From NCBI RefSeq assembly GCF_030812315.1, contig NZ_JAUSSM010000017.1, positions 1-64,000 on the forward strand: a stretch of DNA of 64,000 bases. Reading direction: 5' to 3'. Every line of letters starts with the position of its first letter. Within the stretch, counting starts at the first letter, position 1. The stretch comes from Arthrobacter oryzae. Lineage in GTDB: Bacteria; Actinomycetota; Actinomycetes; Actinomycetales; Micrococcaceae. The translations under genes were made by a program, and so were the position numbers. The notes under the pieces were generated by a model, which saw only the letters and a list, made by a program, of their open reading frames with translations, did not search any database and was not told where the DNA came from. Positions 26,740 through 35,497 of the stretch are shown here, piece by piece.

Positions 26740-26772
26740 CGGGCGGGCGCGTGTCGTGAAACCATACGGATC

Positions 26773-27630
26773 GTGACCCAGAAAATTGCGTACCAGGGTG
26801 AGCCCGGCGCCAACTCCAATATCGCGTGCCAGCAGATGTTCCCCGAGCTGGTAAGCGTCCCGTGCGCCAGCTTCGAGGACGTGTTTGAACTCGTGTCCAG
26901 CGGCGAGGCTGAGCTGGCCATGATTCCGATCGAGAACTCGATCGCCGGCAGGGTGGCGGACATCCACATCCTGCTCCCGCAGTCGCATCTTCAGATCGTG
27001 GGCGAGTTCTTCCTGCCCATCCACTTCGACCTGCTGGGCATCCCCGGCAGCACCATCGAAGGGGCCACCGAGGTCCACAGCCACATCCATGCCTTGGGCC
27101 AGTGCCGGCGCCTGATCCGGGAAGCAGGGTTGCGCCCCGTCATCGCCGGGGACACTGCCGGGTCGGCCCGCGAAGTGCGGGAATGGAACGATCCCGCCAA
27201 ACTCTCCCTCGCTCCCCCGCTCGCAGCCCGGATCTACGGCCTCGAAGTGCTGGCCTCACGGGTCGAGGACGACCCGTCCAACACCACGCGCTTTGTGGTC
27301 CTGGCACGGGAAAAGGAACTGCCGACCCGGGATGAGTTGCCCGGGCCGGCAGTGACCAGTTTCGTGTTCCGCGTCCGGAACGTCCCGTCCGCGCTCTACA
27401 AGGCGCTGGGCGGGTTCGCCACCAACGGCGTGAATATGACCCGGCTGGAGAGCTACATGGTGGGCGACGAGTTTGCCGCCACCATGTTCATGGCCGACGT
27501 CGAGGGCCACCCCGAGGACCTGCCGCTGAAGCTCGCCCTCGAGGAACTGGACTTCTTCACCGCCGAGGTGCGGATCCTGGGTGTCTATGCAGCCGCGGAG
27601 TACCGGACAGCTCAGGCAGTCACCGGCTGA
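26773..27630 (+). CDS. pheA: prephenate dehydratase with ACT domain
   Basis: 285 residues. It converts prephenate to phenylpyruvate in phenylalanine synthesis. The catalytic domain (about 1-180) contains IPIENSIAGRV and the DDPSNTTRF motif, whose Thr is catalytic. An ACT domain follows (SALYKALGGFATNGVNMTRLESY region) that binds Phe. The GTG start has only a weak upstream site. It overlaps the convergent monooxygenase gene by 11 bases. It is the only biosynthetic gene in this catabolic region. Confidence 0.93.
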   Translation: MTQKIAYQGEPGANSNIACQQMFPELVSVPCASFEDVFELVSSGEAELAMIPIENSIAGRVADIHILLPQSHLQIVGEFFLPIHFDLLGIPGSTIEGATEVHSHIHALGQCRRLIREAGLRPVIAGDTAGSAREVREWNDPAKLSLAPPLAARIYGLEVLASRVEDDPSNTTRFVVLAREKELPTRDELPGPAVTSFVFRVRNVPSALYKALGGFATNGVNMTRLESYMVGDEFAATMFMADVEGHPEDLPLKLALEELDFFTAEVRILGVYAAAEYRTAQAVTG

Positions 27631-29536
27631 CAGCCGTCTGACGCCCCTGCAGGATCGGTGCGAAGAACGCGGCGAGCTCCGCCGTCGCCGTCAAGGGCAG
27701 GACGTTCGCCACGTACTGGTCCGGGCGCACCACGACGACGGCGCCGCCGCGGTCGATGCCGCGCAGGTCAAAAATGTCCGCCGCCGGATCGGTGCCGTAG
27801 ACATTTTCCAGGTAGGTGAGTTTGAACGGTCCCACCTCCGGCTTAAACACGGCCGGCACTGCGTTGATGTCAATGCTGGTGTGGTCCTGCTGATAGATGA
27901 CCTTGACGTCAAACCAGGCATCGGCGTCGGCACCTTCCGGTGTTGCGGCGAGCGGCGAGTCCGGCGCGTTGGCAAGCCATCCGGCGAGGTCGGCGGCCGG
28001 TGACGCGGCACCCTCCTTTCCCATGACGGGGGTTACCGCGTCCGCGAAAACGTAGATGCGCCATCGACCGTCAGCCTTGGCCTGGTGGCCGAGGTGCAGC
28101 GGGTTCGTGTCGCAGACCCGCACGACCGGCGCGGACTTGAACCGCTTGCCGATGGTGAAGCCGGTGGCAAGCTCCTGGTGGGCCGGGCTGCCGACGAGCA
28201 TGGACGGGGTGTACTGGGTCATGAAGCCGGCTGGGAATTCGGCGGTGCTGACGTAGAAGTCCTCGAGCTCCGAGGGGGAGGCGAACTCCTCGGGCTTCTT
28301 CGCCATCAGCGTGGACCACTCCTTGTCAAAGTCGATGAGGTTCTTTGCGATGACCTGGCGTTCGGCCGAGTAGGTGGACAGGAGGCTCTCCGGGCTGCGG
28401 CCTTCGAGGACGTGGCCGAGTTTCCAGCCGATATTGAAGCCGTCCTGCATGGACACGTTCATGCCCTGGCCTGCCTTGGCGCTGTGCGTGTGGCAGGCGT
28501 CGCCGGTGATGAATACTCGCGGCGTGCGGGTGCCCATCTCTTCCGGGCGCACGTCGTCAAACCTGTCCGTAAGGCGGTGGCCCACCTCATAAACGCTGTG
28601 CCAGGCCACATTGCGCACGTCCACGGTGTAGGGGTGGACGATCGCGTTGGCCTTGGCGATGATCTGCTCGATGGTGGTTTTGCGGACCGCACCGTGATCG
28701 TCCGCGGGCACTTCGCCGAGGTCCACGTACATGCGGAAGAGGTGCCCGCCTTCACGCGGGATCAGCAGGATGCTGCCGCCGTCGTTGGACTGGATGGCGC
28801 ACTTGAGGCGGATGTCCGGGAAATCGGTATTGGCGAGCACGTCCATAACGCCCCAGGCGTGGTTGGCCTGGTCCCCGGCCAGGGTGCAGCCAATCGATTC
28901 CCGGACCTTGCTGCGCGCACCATCGGCGCCCACCACGTACTTGGCCCGGACAATACGTTCCAGGCCTTCATCGGGGCCGCTGGTGTGGACGAGCGTAACG
29001 GTAACCGGGTACTCCCCCTCGCCGACTTCGAGACTGCGGAACTCATAGCCATAGTCCGGCGACATGCGCGTAGAGGCGTTGGCCATAACCTCGGCGAAAT
29101 AGTCCAGCACGCGGGCCTGGTTGACGATCAGGTGCGGGAATTCGCTGATCCCGTGCGCGTCGTCGAGCGTGCGCGCGGCGCGGACAATGTTCGCAGGGTT
29201 CAGGGGGTCGGGCTTCCAGAATGCCATTTCGGTGATCCGGTAGGCCTCGGCGATGATCCGCTCGGCGAAGCCGAAGGCCTGGAAGGTTTCGACGCTGCGG
29301 GCCTGGATGCCGTCCGCCTGGCCGATGGCAAGCCTGCCGTCACGGCGCTCCACGATGCGGGTGGTGATGCCCGGGAACTGGGACAGCTGGGCAGCGGTGA
29401 GCATACCTGCAGGGCCGGTGCCCACAATGAGCACGTCCACTTCGTCGGGAAGCTGGGCGGGCCGGTTGACGCCGACGCCGGCGACGGGCTGAACTCGCGG
29501 GTCACCGGATACGTAGCCGTGATGATGGAAATGCAC
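27620..29536 (-). CDS. FAD-dependent aromatic hydroxylase (phenol / 3-hydroxybenzoate hydroxylase family)
   Basis: 638 residues from the GTG at 29536, which has GAGGA five bases upstream. The FAD-binding GxGxxG is DVLIVGTGPAGMLTAAQL (about 35-52), the second FAD motif is FITGDACHTHSAKAGQGMN, and a C-terminal thioredoxin-like domain extends it to the length of MobA and phenol 2-monooxygenase. It hydroxylates a phenol ring with NAD(P)H and O2. It lies divergent from the homoprotocatechuate operon with operator-like repeats between, so a hydroxyphenylacetate is a plausible substrate. This would replace the usual two-component HpaBC, which is not in the window. MobA-like activity on 3-hydroxybenzoate is the alternative. 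Confidence 0.88.
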   Translation of the reverse strand: MHFHHHGYVSGDPRVQPVAGVGVNRPAQLPDEVDVLIVGTGPAGMLTAAQLSQFPGITTRIVERRDGRLAIGQADGIQARSVETFQAFGFAERIIAEAYRITEMAFWKPDPLNPANIVRAARTLDDAHGISEFPHLIVNQARVLDYFAEVMANASTRMSPDYGYEFRSLEVGEGEYPVTVTLVHTSGPDEGLERIVRAKYVVGADGARSKVRESIGCTLAGDQANHAWGVMDVLANTDFPDIRLKCAIQSNDGGSILLIPREGGHLFRMYVDLGEVPADDHGAVRKTTIEQIIAKANAIVHPYTVDVRNVAWHSVYEVGHRLTDRFDDVRPEEMGTRTPRVFITGDACHTHSAKAGQGMNVSMQDGFNIGWKLGHVLEGRSPESLLSTYSAERQVIAKNLIDFDKEWSTLMAKKPEEFASPSELEDFYVSTAEFPAGFMTQYTPSMLVGSPAHQELATGFTIGKRFKSAPVVRVCDTNPLHLGHQAKADGRWRIYVFADAVTPVMGKEGAASPAADLAGWLANAPDSPLAATPEGADADAWFDVKVIYQQDHTSIDINAVPAVFKPEVGPFKLTYLENVYGTDPAADIFDLRGIDRGGAVVVVRPDQYVANVLPLTATAELAAFFAPILQGRQTAVSR

Positions 29537-29579
29537 GGGATTCCTCACTTCGTTGTGTGGCGGTCTAGGGCCGTCTGGT

Positions 29580-29614
29580 GTTCGATATCAGAACTGAACG
29601 TTCGATAATAGAAA
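29580..29614. promoter_or_regulatory. direct repeats before the monooxygenase gene, IclR-like
   Basis: GTTCGATATCAGAAC (29580-29594) and GTTCGATAATAGAAA (29600-29614) are direct repeats spaced 20 bases start to start, two helical turns. The GTTCGATA core matches the repeats bound by PobR/PcaU-type IclR activators. Confidence 0.5.
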
Positions 29615-29637
29615 TATGGCTGCTGATTCAGAACTGT

Positions 29638-29660
29638 ACGCAGGTATGACCTGCGTTACA
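29638..29660. promoter_or_regulatory. palindromic operator, motif shared with the gluconate region
   Basis: ACGCAGGT-ATG-ACCTGCGT is an inverted repeat with 8-base arms (29638-29656). The 20 bases at 29641-29660 match 17 of 20 positions at 40972-40991, upstream of another GntR regulator. It lies in the divergent control region of the monooxygenase and hpa operon. Confidence 0.55.
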
Positions 29661-29722
29661 AGCACCTCTCAAAACTCCCGAAAAATCAGGGGTTGACGTC
29701 CGGAAGCTCCTAGGTAATAGTT

Positions 29723-29734
29723 ATCGTATACGAT
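29723..29734. promoter_or_regulatory. GntR/FCD-type operator before the hpa operon
   Basis: ATCGTATACGAT is a perfect 12-base palindrome matching the TNGTNNACNA pattern of FCD-subfamily GntR regulators. It sits 25 bases before the first hpa gene, and the operon's second gene encodes such a regulator. Confidence 0.6.
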
Positions 29735-29758
29735 TTCGTACTCGATGAGGAGTAACTC

Positions 29759-31297
29759 TTGGAACAGGTCACCGACCACATCCTGGCCGCGGCCCGCAAG
29801 GTCATCGCGGTGCACATCAACTACCCCAGCCGGGCGGCCCAGCGCGGCCGTACCCCGGAGCAACCCTCGTACTTCCTGAAGCCTTCTTCGTCCCTGGCCC
29901 TTGGCCCGGCGGACGCTCCGTCCACCGTGGAACGCCCGGCCGGCTGCGAACTCCTCGGCTATGAAGGCGAGATCGCCCTGATCATCGGCAAACCGGCCCG
30001 CCGCGTCGGCATCGAGGACGCCTGGAGCCACGTCGAGTGGGTTACCGCCAGCAATGACCTCGGCGTCTACGACCTCCGCTACGCGGACAAGGGCTCCAAC
30101 CTCCGGTCCAAGGGCGGCGACGGCTTCACCCCCGTGGGCCCGGGTCTGATCGCCGCGGACGCCGTTGACCCCGCAAGGCTCCGGATCCGCACCTGGCACA
30201 ACGGCGAACTGGTCCAGGACGACACCACCGAGGACCTGCTGTTCCCGTTCGCCCGGCTCGTCGCCGACCTGTCCCAGCTCCTCACCCTCGAAGAGGGCGA
30301 CATCATCCTGACCGGCACCCCCGCCGGCGCCTCCGTCGCCCAGCCGGGAGACGTCGTCGAGGTTGAAGTTAGCACCGCCGAATTCAGCACCAGTACGACG
30401 ACGGCGGGCGGCGCCGCGTCCGGCTTCTCCACCGGCCGCCTGGTCACTCGGGTGACGGAAGGTACGACGCCGTTCGCGGACTTCGGTGCCTTGCCCAAGA
30501 CCGATGATGTGCAGCGGGAGGAGGCGTACGGTTCGCGGGAAGCCGCCGGTCTCGCGGCGCAGTCAGCAGAGGCGCCGGCCGCCGCCGTCGGACCTGTCCT
30601 GACCGCGGAACTGAAGGCCAAACTGGAAAGCGTCTGCACGGCAACCCTGTCCTCCCAGCTGCGCAAGCGCGGCCTGAACAACGTCAGCATTGACGGGCTC
30701 AGCTCCACCCGTCCGGAGAAACGGATCGTGGGCCTGGCCCGGACCCTGCGCTACGTCCCAAACCGCGAGGACCTCTTCAAGACCCACGGCGGGGGCTTCA
30801 ACGCCCAGAAGAAGGCCATCGACTCCGTCAACGAGGGCGAGATCCTGGTCATGGAGGCCCGCGGCGAAAAGGGCACCGGCACTATCGGCGACATCCTGGC
30901 CCTGCGTGCCCAGGTCCGCGGCGCCGCAGCCATCATCACCGACGGCGGCGTGCGCGACTTCGCCGCCGTGGCCGCCATGGACATGCCCACGTACTATTCC
31001 AACCCGCACCCCGCGGTGCTCGGGCGCCGGCACATCCCGTGGGACACGGATGTCACCATCGCCTGCGGCGGCACCACCGTCCAGCCGGGCGACATCATCG
31101 TGGCCGACTCCGACGGCATCCTGGTCATCCCGCCGGCCCTGGCCGAAGAGCTCGCGGACGATTCCATCGCCCAGGAGCGCGAGGAAGCCTTCATCGCCGA
31201 GATGGTGCAGCAGGGCCACAGCGTGGACGGCCTCTACCCGCTGAACACCGAATGGCGCCTCAAGTATTTGGAATGGGAAGCAGGCACCAATGACTGA
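29759..31297 (+). CDS. FAH-family HpaG-like decarboxylase/isomerase fused to an RraA/HMG-aldolase domain
   Basis: 512 residues from a TTG start with GAGGAG six bases upstream. The N-terminal half (about 1-205) is a fumarylacetoacetate-hydrolase fold: metal ligands Glu69, Glu71 (GYEGEIAL) and Asp100, and DKGSNLRSKGGDGFTPVGPG. A linker of about 75 residues rich in Ala, Thr and Ser leads to an RraA-type domain (about 280-462) with IGDILALRAQVRGAAAIITD and Arg399-Asp400 (GGVRDF). HpaG decarboxylates and isomerises the product of CHMS oxidation in homoprotocatechuate breakdown. RraA-fold enzymes include HMG/CHA aldolases with oxaloacetate decarboxylase activity, so the second domain may supply the decarboxylation. 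First gene of the operon, overlapping the GntR gene by 8 bases. Confidence 0.88.
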   Translation: MEQVTDHILAAARKVIAVHINYPSRAAQRGRTPEQPSYFLKPSSSLALGPADAPSTVERPAGCELLGYEGEIALIIGKPARRVGIEDAWSHVEWVTASNDLGVYDLRYADKGSNLRSKGGDGFTPVGPGLIAADAVDPARLRIRTWHNGELVQDDTTEDLLFPFARLVADLSQLLTLEEGDIILTGTPAGASVAQPGDVVEVEVSTAEFSTSTTTAGGAASGFSTGRLVTRVTEGTTPFADFGALPKTDDVQREEAYGSREAAGLAAQSAEAPAAAVGPVLTAELKAKLESVCTATLSSQLRKRGLNNVSIDGLSSTRPEKRIVGLARTLRYVPNREDLFKTHGGGFNAQKKAIDSVNEGEILVMEARGEKGTGTIGDILALRAQVRGAAAIITDGGVRDFAAVAAMDMPTYYSNPHPAVLGRRHIPWDTDVTIACGGTTVQPGDIIVADSDGILVIPPALAEELADDSIAQEREEAFIAEMVQQGHSVDGLYPLNTEWRLKYLEWEAGTND

Positions 31298-32048
31298 AAC
31301 TGCCACCGCCACAGGCACAAGCACAGGGGCTGCCACCCGGATCGGAACCGGCGCCACCGGCAGCAAATCCGAGCAGGCCTACGCCGCCGTCAAAGCCCGG
31401 ATCGTGGACGGCACCTACACGCCCGGTTACCGGCTGGTGCTCGCCAAGATCGCCGAGGACCTGGGCGTCAGCGTGGTTCCGGTCCGCGAAGCCATCCGCC
31501 GGCTCGAAGCCGAAGGACTGGTCAAGTTCGAACGGAACGTCGGCGCCACCGTGTCCGGGATCGACCCCACCGAGTACCTCTACACGATGCAGACCCTCAG
31601 CATTGTCGAAGGCGCCGCCACGGCACTGTCCGCACCCCTGATCGGCGAAGCCGATGTTGCCCGGGCGCGTGCCGTGAACGAGGAAATGCGCGAATGCCTG
31701 CAGCACTTCGACCCCGTCCGCTTCACCCGGCTGAACCAGGACTTCCACAGCGTCCTGTTCGAGCACTGCCCCAACCCGCACATCCTGGACCTCGTCCACC
31801 GGGGCTGGAACCGGCTCGCGTCACTGCGGTCCTCCACCTTCCGTTTTGTGCCGGGCCGCGCCCATGACTCGGTGGATGAACACGAAGCGCTGCTCCGGCT
31901 GATTGAAACCGGAGCCGGCGCCGACGACATCGAAAAGGCAGCCCGACTCCACCGCTCCGCCACTTTGGACGCCTACCTTGCCCACACTCCGGCAGCGGTA
32001 CAGGCGGCCGCAACAGACCACACGGCCCCGCAGACCCCACAGCAGTAA
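31290..32048 (+). CDS. GntR-family regulator (FCD subfamily) of the hpa operon
   Basis: 252 residues. A Thr/Ala-rich leader of about 25 residues precedes the winged helix-turn-helix (LAKIAEDLGVSVVPVREAIR, about 53-75). The FCD effector domain has likely metal ligands in RLNQDFHSVLFEH, DEHEAL and the later HRSAT. It is inside the hpa operon, overlapping hpaG, and a GntR/FCD-type palindrome lies at the operon promoter, so autoregulation in response to a pathway acid is likely. Confidence 0.88.
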   Translation: MTETATATGTSTGAATRIGTGATGSKSEQAYAAVKARIVDGTYTPGYRLVLAKIAEDLGVSVVPVREAIRRLEAEGLVKFERNVGATVSGIDPTEYLYTMQTLSIVEGAATALSAPLIGEADVARARAVNEEMRECLQHFDPVRFTRLNQDFHSVLFEHCPNPHILDLVHRGWNRLASLRSSTFRFVPGRAHDSVDEHEALLRLIETGAGADDIEKAARLHRSATLDAYLAHTPAAVQAAATDHTAPQTPQQ

Positions 32049-32060
32049 AGGAAGAAAACA

Positions 32061-33575
32061 ATGACGTTCACTGCCGAAGACACCAAAACCCATTACGTCC
32101 CGCAGGACCTTCCCACCCATATCCAGCACTACATCAACGGCGAATTCGTTGATTCCGTGGGCGGCAAGACCTTCGACGTCCTGGACCCGGTCTCCAACAC
32201 CAACTACGCCACCGCCGCGGCCGGCCAGAAAGAGGACATCGACCTCGCCGTCGCCGCCGCCCGCGAAGCCTTCACCAACGGCCCTTGGCCGAAAATGAAG
32301 CCGCGGGAACGTGCCAGCGTCCTCAACAAAATTGCCGACGCCGTCGAAGCCCAGGAGGCCCGGCTCGCTGAACTCGAAACCTTCGACACCGGCCTGCCGA
32401 TCACCCAGGCCAAGGGCCAGGCCCTGCGGGCGGCGGAGAACTTCCGCTTCTTCGCGGACCTGATCGTGGCCCAGTTCGACGACGCCATGAAGGTCCCCGG
32501 CGCGCAGATCAACTACGTGAACCGCAAGCCGATCGGCGTCGCCGGCCTCATCACGCCCTGGAACACACCCTTCATGCTGGAGTCCTGGAAGCTCGCCCCG
32601 GCACTGGCCACCGGCAACACCGTGGTCCTCAAGCCGGCCGAGTTCACCCCGCTCTCCGCCTCGCTGTGGGCGCAGATCTTCAAGGACGCCGGCCTTCCGG
32701 ACGGCGTGTTCAACCTGGTCAACGGCCTCGGTGAGGAAGCTGGCGACGCGCTCGTCAAGCACCCGGACGTGCCGCTGATCTCATTCACCGGCGAGACCAC
32801 CACCGGGCAGACGATCTTCCGCAACGCCGCCGCCAACCTCAAGGGCCTGTCCATGGAGCTCGGCGGCAAGTCCCCCTGCGTGGTGTTCGCCGACGCCGAC
32901 CTCGACGCCGCGATCGACTCAGCGCTGTTCGGGGTGTTCTCCCTGAACGGCGAACGCTGCACGGCAGGCTCCCGCATCCTGGTGGAACGCGCCATCTACG
33001 ACGAATTCTGCGAGAAGTACGCCGCCCGCGCGAAGAAAATCGTCGTCGGCGACCCGCACGACCCCAAGACCCAGGTCGGTGCCTTGGTCCACCCGGAGCA
33101 CTACGAAAAGGTGGCCTCCTATGTGGAGATCGGCAAGTCCGAAGGCCGGCTGCTGGCCGGCGGCGGGCGGCCGGAGCACCTGCCGGAGGGCAACTACATC
33201 GCCCCCACCGTGTTCGCCGACGTCGCCCCGGACGCGCGGATCTTCCAGGAGGAGATCTTCGGCCCCGTCGTCGCCATCACCCCGTTCGAGAACGACGACG
33301 AAGCCCTCGCCCTGGCCAACAACACCAAGTACGGCCTGGCGGCCTACATCTGGACCCAGAACCTCACCCGGGCGCACAACTTCTCGCAGAACGTCGAGGC
33401 CGGCATGGTGTGGCTCAACAGCCACAACGTCCGCGACCTCCGCACCCCGTTCGGCGGCGTCAAGGCGTCCGGCCTGGGCCACGAGGGCGGCTACCGCTCC
33501 ATCGATTTCTACACCGACCAGCAGGCCGTGCACATCACCCTCGGCCCTGTACATACCCCTAAATTCGGCGCCTAG
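32061..33575 (+). CDS. hpaE: 5-carboxymethyl-2-hydroxymuconate semialdehyde dehydrogenase
   Basis: 504 residues of the aldehyde dehydrogenase superfamily. It oxidises the ring-cleavage product of homoprotocatechuate with NAD. Asn168 (TPWNTPF), Glu266 (SMELGGKSP) and Cys300 (NGERCTAGSR) form the active site. AAGGAAG precedes the ATG. The assignment to HpaE rather than another ALDH rests on its place between hpaG and hpaD as well as on the family-like QHYINGEFV opening. Confidence 0.92.
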   Translation: MTFTAEDTKTHYVPQDLPTHIQHYINGEFVDSVGGKTFDVLDPVSNTNYATAAAGQKEDIDLAVAAAREAFTNGPWPKMKPRERASVLNKIADAVEAQEARLAELETFDTGLPITQAKGQALRAAENFRFFADLIVAQFDDAMKVPGAQINYVNRKPIGVAGLITPWNTPFMLESWKLAPALATGNTVVLKPAEFTPLSASLWAQIFKDAGLPDGVFNLVNGLGEEAGDALVKHPDVPLISFTGETTTGQTIFRNAAANLKGLSMELGGKSPCVVFADADLDAAIDSALFGVFSLNGERCTAGSRILVERAIYDEFCEKYAARAKKIVVGDPHDPKTQVGALVHPEHYEKVASYVEIGKSEGRLLAGGGRPEHLPEGNYIAPTVFADVAPDARIFQEEIFGPVVAITPFENDDEALALANNTKYGLAAYIWTQNLTRAHNFSQNVEAGMVWLNSHNVRDLRTPFGGVKASGLGHEGGYRSIDFYTDQQAVHITLGPVHTPKFGA

Positions 33576-33622
33576 GCTTCCAGCCAGCGCCAGCCCGAAC
33601 CCCCTTTCAACGAAGAGAGAAC

Positions 33623-34708
33623 ATGATGACTAACTTTGTACCCACCCCCTCCGTCCCGGCCCCGGACATCGTCCGCTGCGCGTACCTGGAACTGGTGGTC
33701 ACGGACCTCGCCAAGTCCCGCGCGTTCTATGTGGACCTCCTCGGCCTGCACGTCACCGAGGAGGACGAGAACGCGATCTACCTGCGCTCCTTCGAGGAGT
33801 TCATCCACCACAACCTGGTCCTGCGCAAGGGCCCGGTGGCCGCCGCCGCGGCCTTCGCCTACCGGGTGAAGTCCCCCGCGGAAGTGGACGCCGCGGAGGC
33901 CTACTACAAGGAACTGGGCTGCCGCACTGAACGCCGCAAGGACGGCTTCACCAAGGGCGTCGGCGACTCCGTCCGCGTCGAGGACCCGCTGGGCTTCCCC
34001 TACGAGTTCTTCTACGACGTGGAGCACGTGGAACGCCTCACCCAGCGCTACGACCTCTACTCGGCCGGCGAGCTGGTCCGCCTGGACCACTTCAACCAGG
34101 TCACCCCGGACGTTCCCCGCGGCCGCAAGTACCTCGAGGACCTCGGCTTCCGCGTCTCCGAGGACATCAAGGACTCCGACGGTGTCACGTACGCCGCGTG
34201 GATGCACCGCAAGCAGACCGTGCACGACACTGCCCTGACCGGCGGCAACGGCCCGCGCCTGCACCACATCGCGTTCTCCACCCACGAGAAGCACAACATC
34301 ATCCAGATCTGCGACAAGATGGGCGCTTTGCGAATCTCGGACCGGATCGAGCGCGGTCCCGGCCGGCACGGCGTGTCCAACGCCTTCTACCTCTACATCC
34401 TGGACCCGGACGGCCACCGCGTGGAGATCTACACCCAGGACTACTACACCGGTGACCCGGACAACCCCATCGTGACCTGGGACGTGCACGACAACCAGCG
34501 CCGCGACTGGTGGGGCAACCCCGTGGTCCCGTCCTGGTACACCGAGGCTTCCCTGGTCCTGGACCTGGACGGCAACCCGCAGCCCGTCATCGTCCGTGAG
34601 GAAAAGAGCGAAATGGCCGTCACCGTCGGCGCCGACGGCTTCTCGTACACCCGCAAGGAAGGAACGGATGCTTCTACCGAGGGCTTCAAGCTCGGGGCCC
34701 AGGTCTAA
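33623..34708 (+). CDS. hpaD: homoprotocatechuate 2,3-dioxygenase (extradiol, vicinal oxygen chelate type)
   Basis: 361 residues with tandem ATG codons. Counting from the second Met (33626), the metal ligands are His155 (RLDHFNQV), His214 (LHHIAFST) and Glu267 (HRVEIYTQD), the same numbers as in Arthrobacter MndD and Brevibacterium HPCD. It cleaves 3,4-dihydroxyphenylacetate to 5-carboxymethyl-2-hydroxymuconate semialdehyde. Homologues use Mn(II) or Fe(II), and the metal cannot be decided from sequence. It lies between hpaE and hpaH in the operon. Confidence 0.95.
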   Translation: MMTNFVPTPSVPAPDIVRCAYLELVVTDLAKSRAFYVDLLGLHVTEEDENAIYLRSFEEFIHHNLVLRKGPVAAAAAFAYRVKSPAEVDAAEAYYKELGCRTERRKDGFTKGVGDSVRVEDPLGFPYEFFYDVEHVERLTQRYDLYSAGELVRLDHFNQVTPDVPRGRKYLEDLGFRVSEDIKDSDGVTYAAWMHRKQTVHDTALTGGNGPRLHHIAFSTHEKHNIIQICDKMGALRISDRIERGPGRHGVSNAFYLYILDPDGHRVEIYTQDYYTGDPDNPIVTWDVHDNQRRDWWGNPVVPSWYTEASLVLDLDGNPQPVIVREEKSEMAVTVGADGFSYTRKEGTDASTEGFKLGAQV

Positions 34709-34711
34709 GCC

Positions 34712-35497
34712 ATGATGGACTCGAAGACGATCGAAGCCATTGCCGACGAACTGCTCGAAGCGGGCCGGAACCGCAAGCCGGTGCCGCGCCTGACTGCCCG
34801 CTACCCCGACATGACGGTGGAGGACTCCTACGCCGTGCAGCAGTTGTGGCGGCGCCGGAACGAGGAAGCCGGCCGGACGTTGGTGGGGCGCAAGATCGGC
34901 CTCACGTCCAGGGCCATGCAGGCCGCCACGGGCATCACGGAACCGGACTACGGTGCGATTTTCGATGACATGGTGCTCGAAACCGGCTGCTCGGTGCAGT
35001 GGGACAAGTACACCCACCCCCGGGTGGAGGTGGAGCTCGCGTTTGTCCTGAAGGATGCGCTCAAAGGTCCGGGCTGCACGATTTTCGACGTCCTGAACGC
35101 TACCGACTACGTGGTTCCGGCCCTCGAGATCCTGGACTCCCGGATCGAAATGGAGGGCCGGACCATCGTGGACACCATCGCGGACAACGCCGCGATGGGC
35201 GCCATGGTGGTGGGCGGCCGCCCGGTGAAGCCGGACGCCGTCGACCTCCGCTGGGTCTCTGCCATCCTCTACAAGAACCAGACCGTGGAGGAGACCGGCG
35301 TCGCTGCCGGTGTGCTGGACCATCCGGCGAACGGGGTGCACTGGCTGGCCAATAAGATCGCCGCGCACGGGGACGGCATGAAGGCCGGAGACATCATTCT
35401 GGCCGGCTCGTTCACGCGCCCGCTGTGGGTGTACAAAGGCGACACGGTCCACGCCGACTACGGACCCCTGGGAGTTGTCACATGCCGCTTCGAGTAG
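34712..35497 (+). CDS. hpaH: 2-oxo-hept-4-ene-1,7-dioate hydratase
   Basis: 261 residues of the FAH-fold hydratase/decarboxylase family (HpcG, MhpD). Signatures are GRKIGLTSRAMQ, EPDYGAIFDDM, PRVEVELAFVL with the metal-binding Glu residues, and DNAAMGAMVVGG. It adds water to 2-oxohepta-4-ene-1,7-dioate. It starts 3 bases after the hpaD stop and overlaps the aldolase gene by 16 bases. Confidence 0.93.
   Translation: MMDSKTIEAIADELLEAGRNRKPVPRLTARYPDMTVEDSYAVQQLWRRRNEEAGRTLVGRKIGLTSRAMQAATGITEPDYGAIFDDMVLETGCSVQWDKYTHPRVEVELAFVLKDALKGPGCTIFDVLNATDYVVPALEILDSRIEMEGRTIVDTIADNAAMGAMVVGGRPVKPDAVDLRWVSAILYKNQTVEETGVAAGVLDHPANGVHWLANKIAAHGDGMKAGDIILAGSFTRPLWVYKGDTVHADYGPLGVVTCRFE

Noticed and set aside
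28085..29608. 507-codon plus-strand frame opposite the flavin monooxygenase
   Set aside because: Antisense to a full FAD hydroxylase; composition typical of GC-rich shadow frames.
33572..35452. 626-codon minus-strand frame across hpaD and hpaH
   Set aside because: It is antisense to two recognised enzymes and has no motif or ribosome site.
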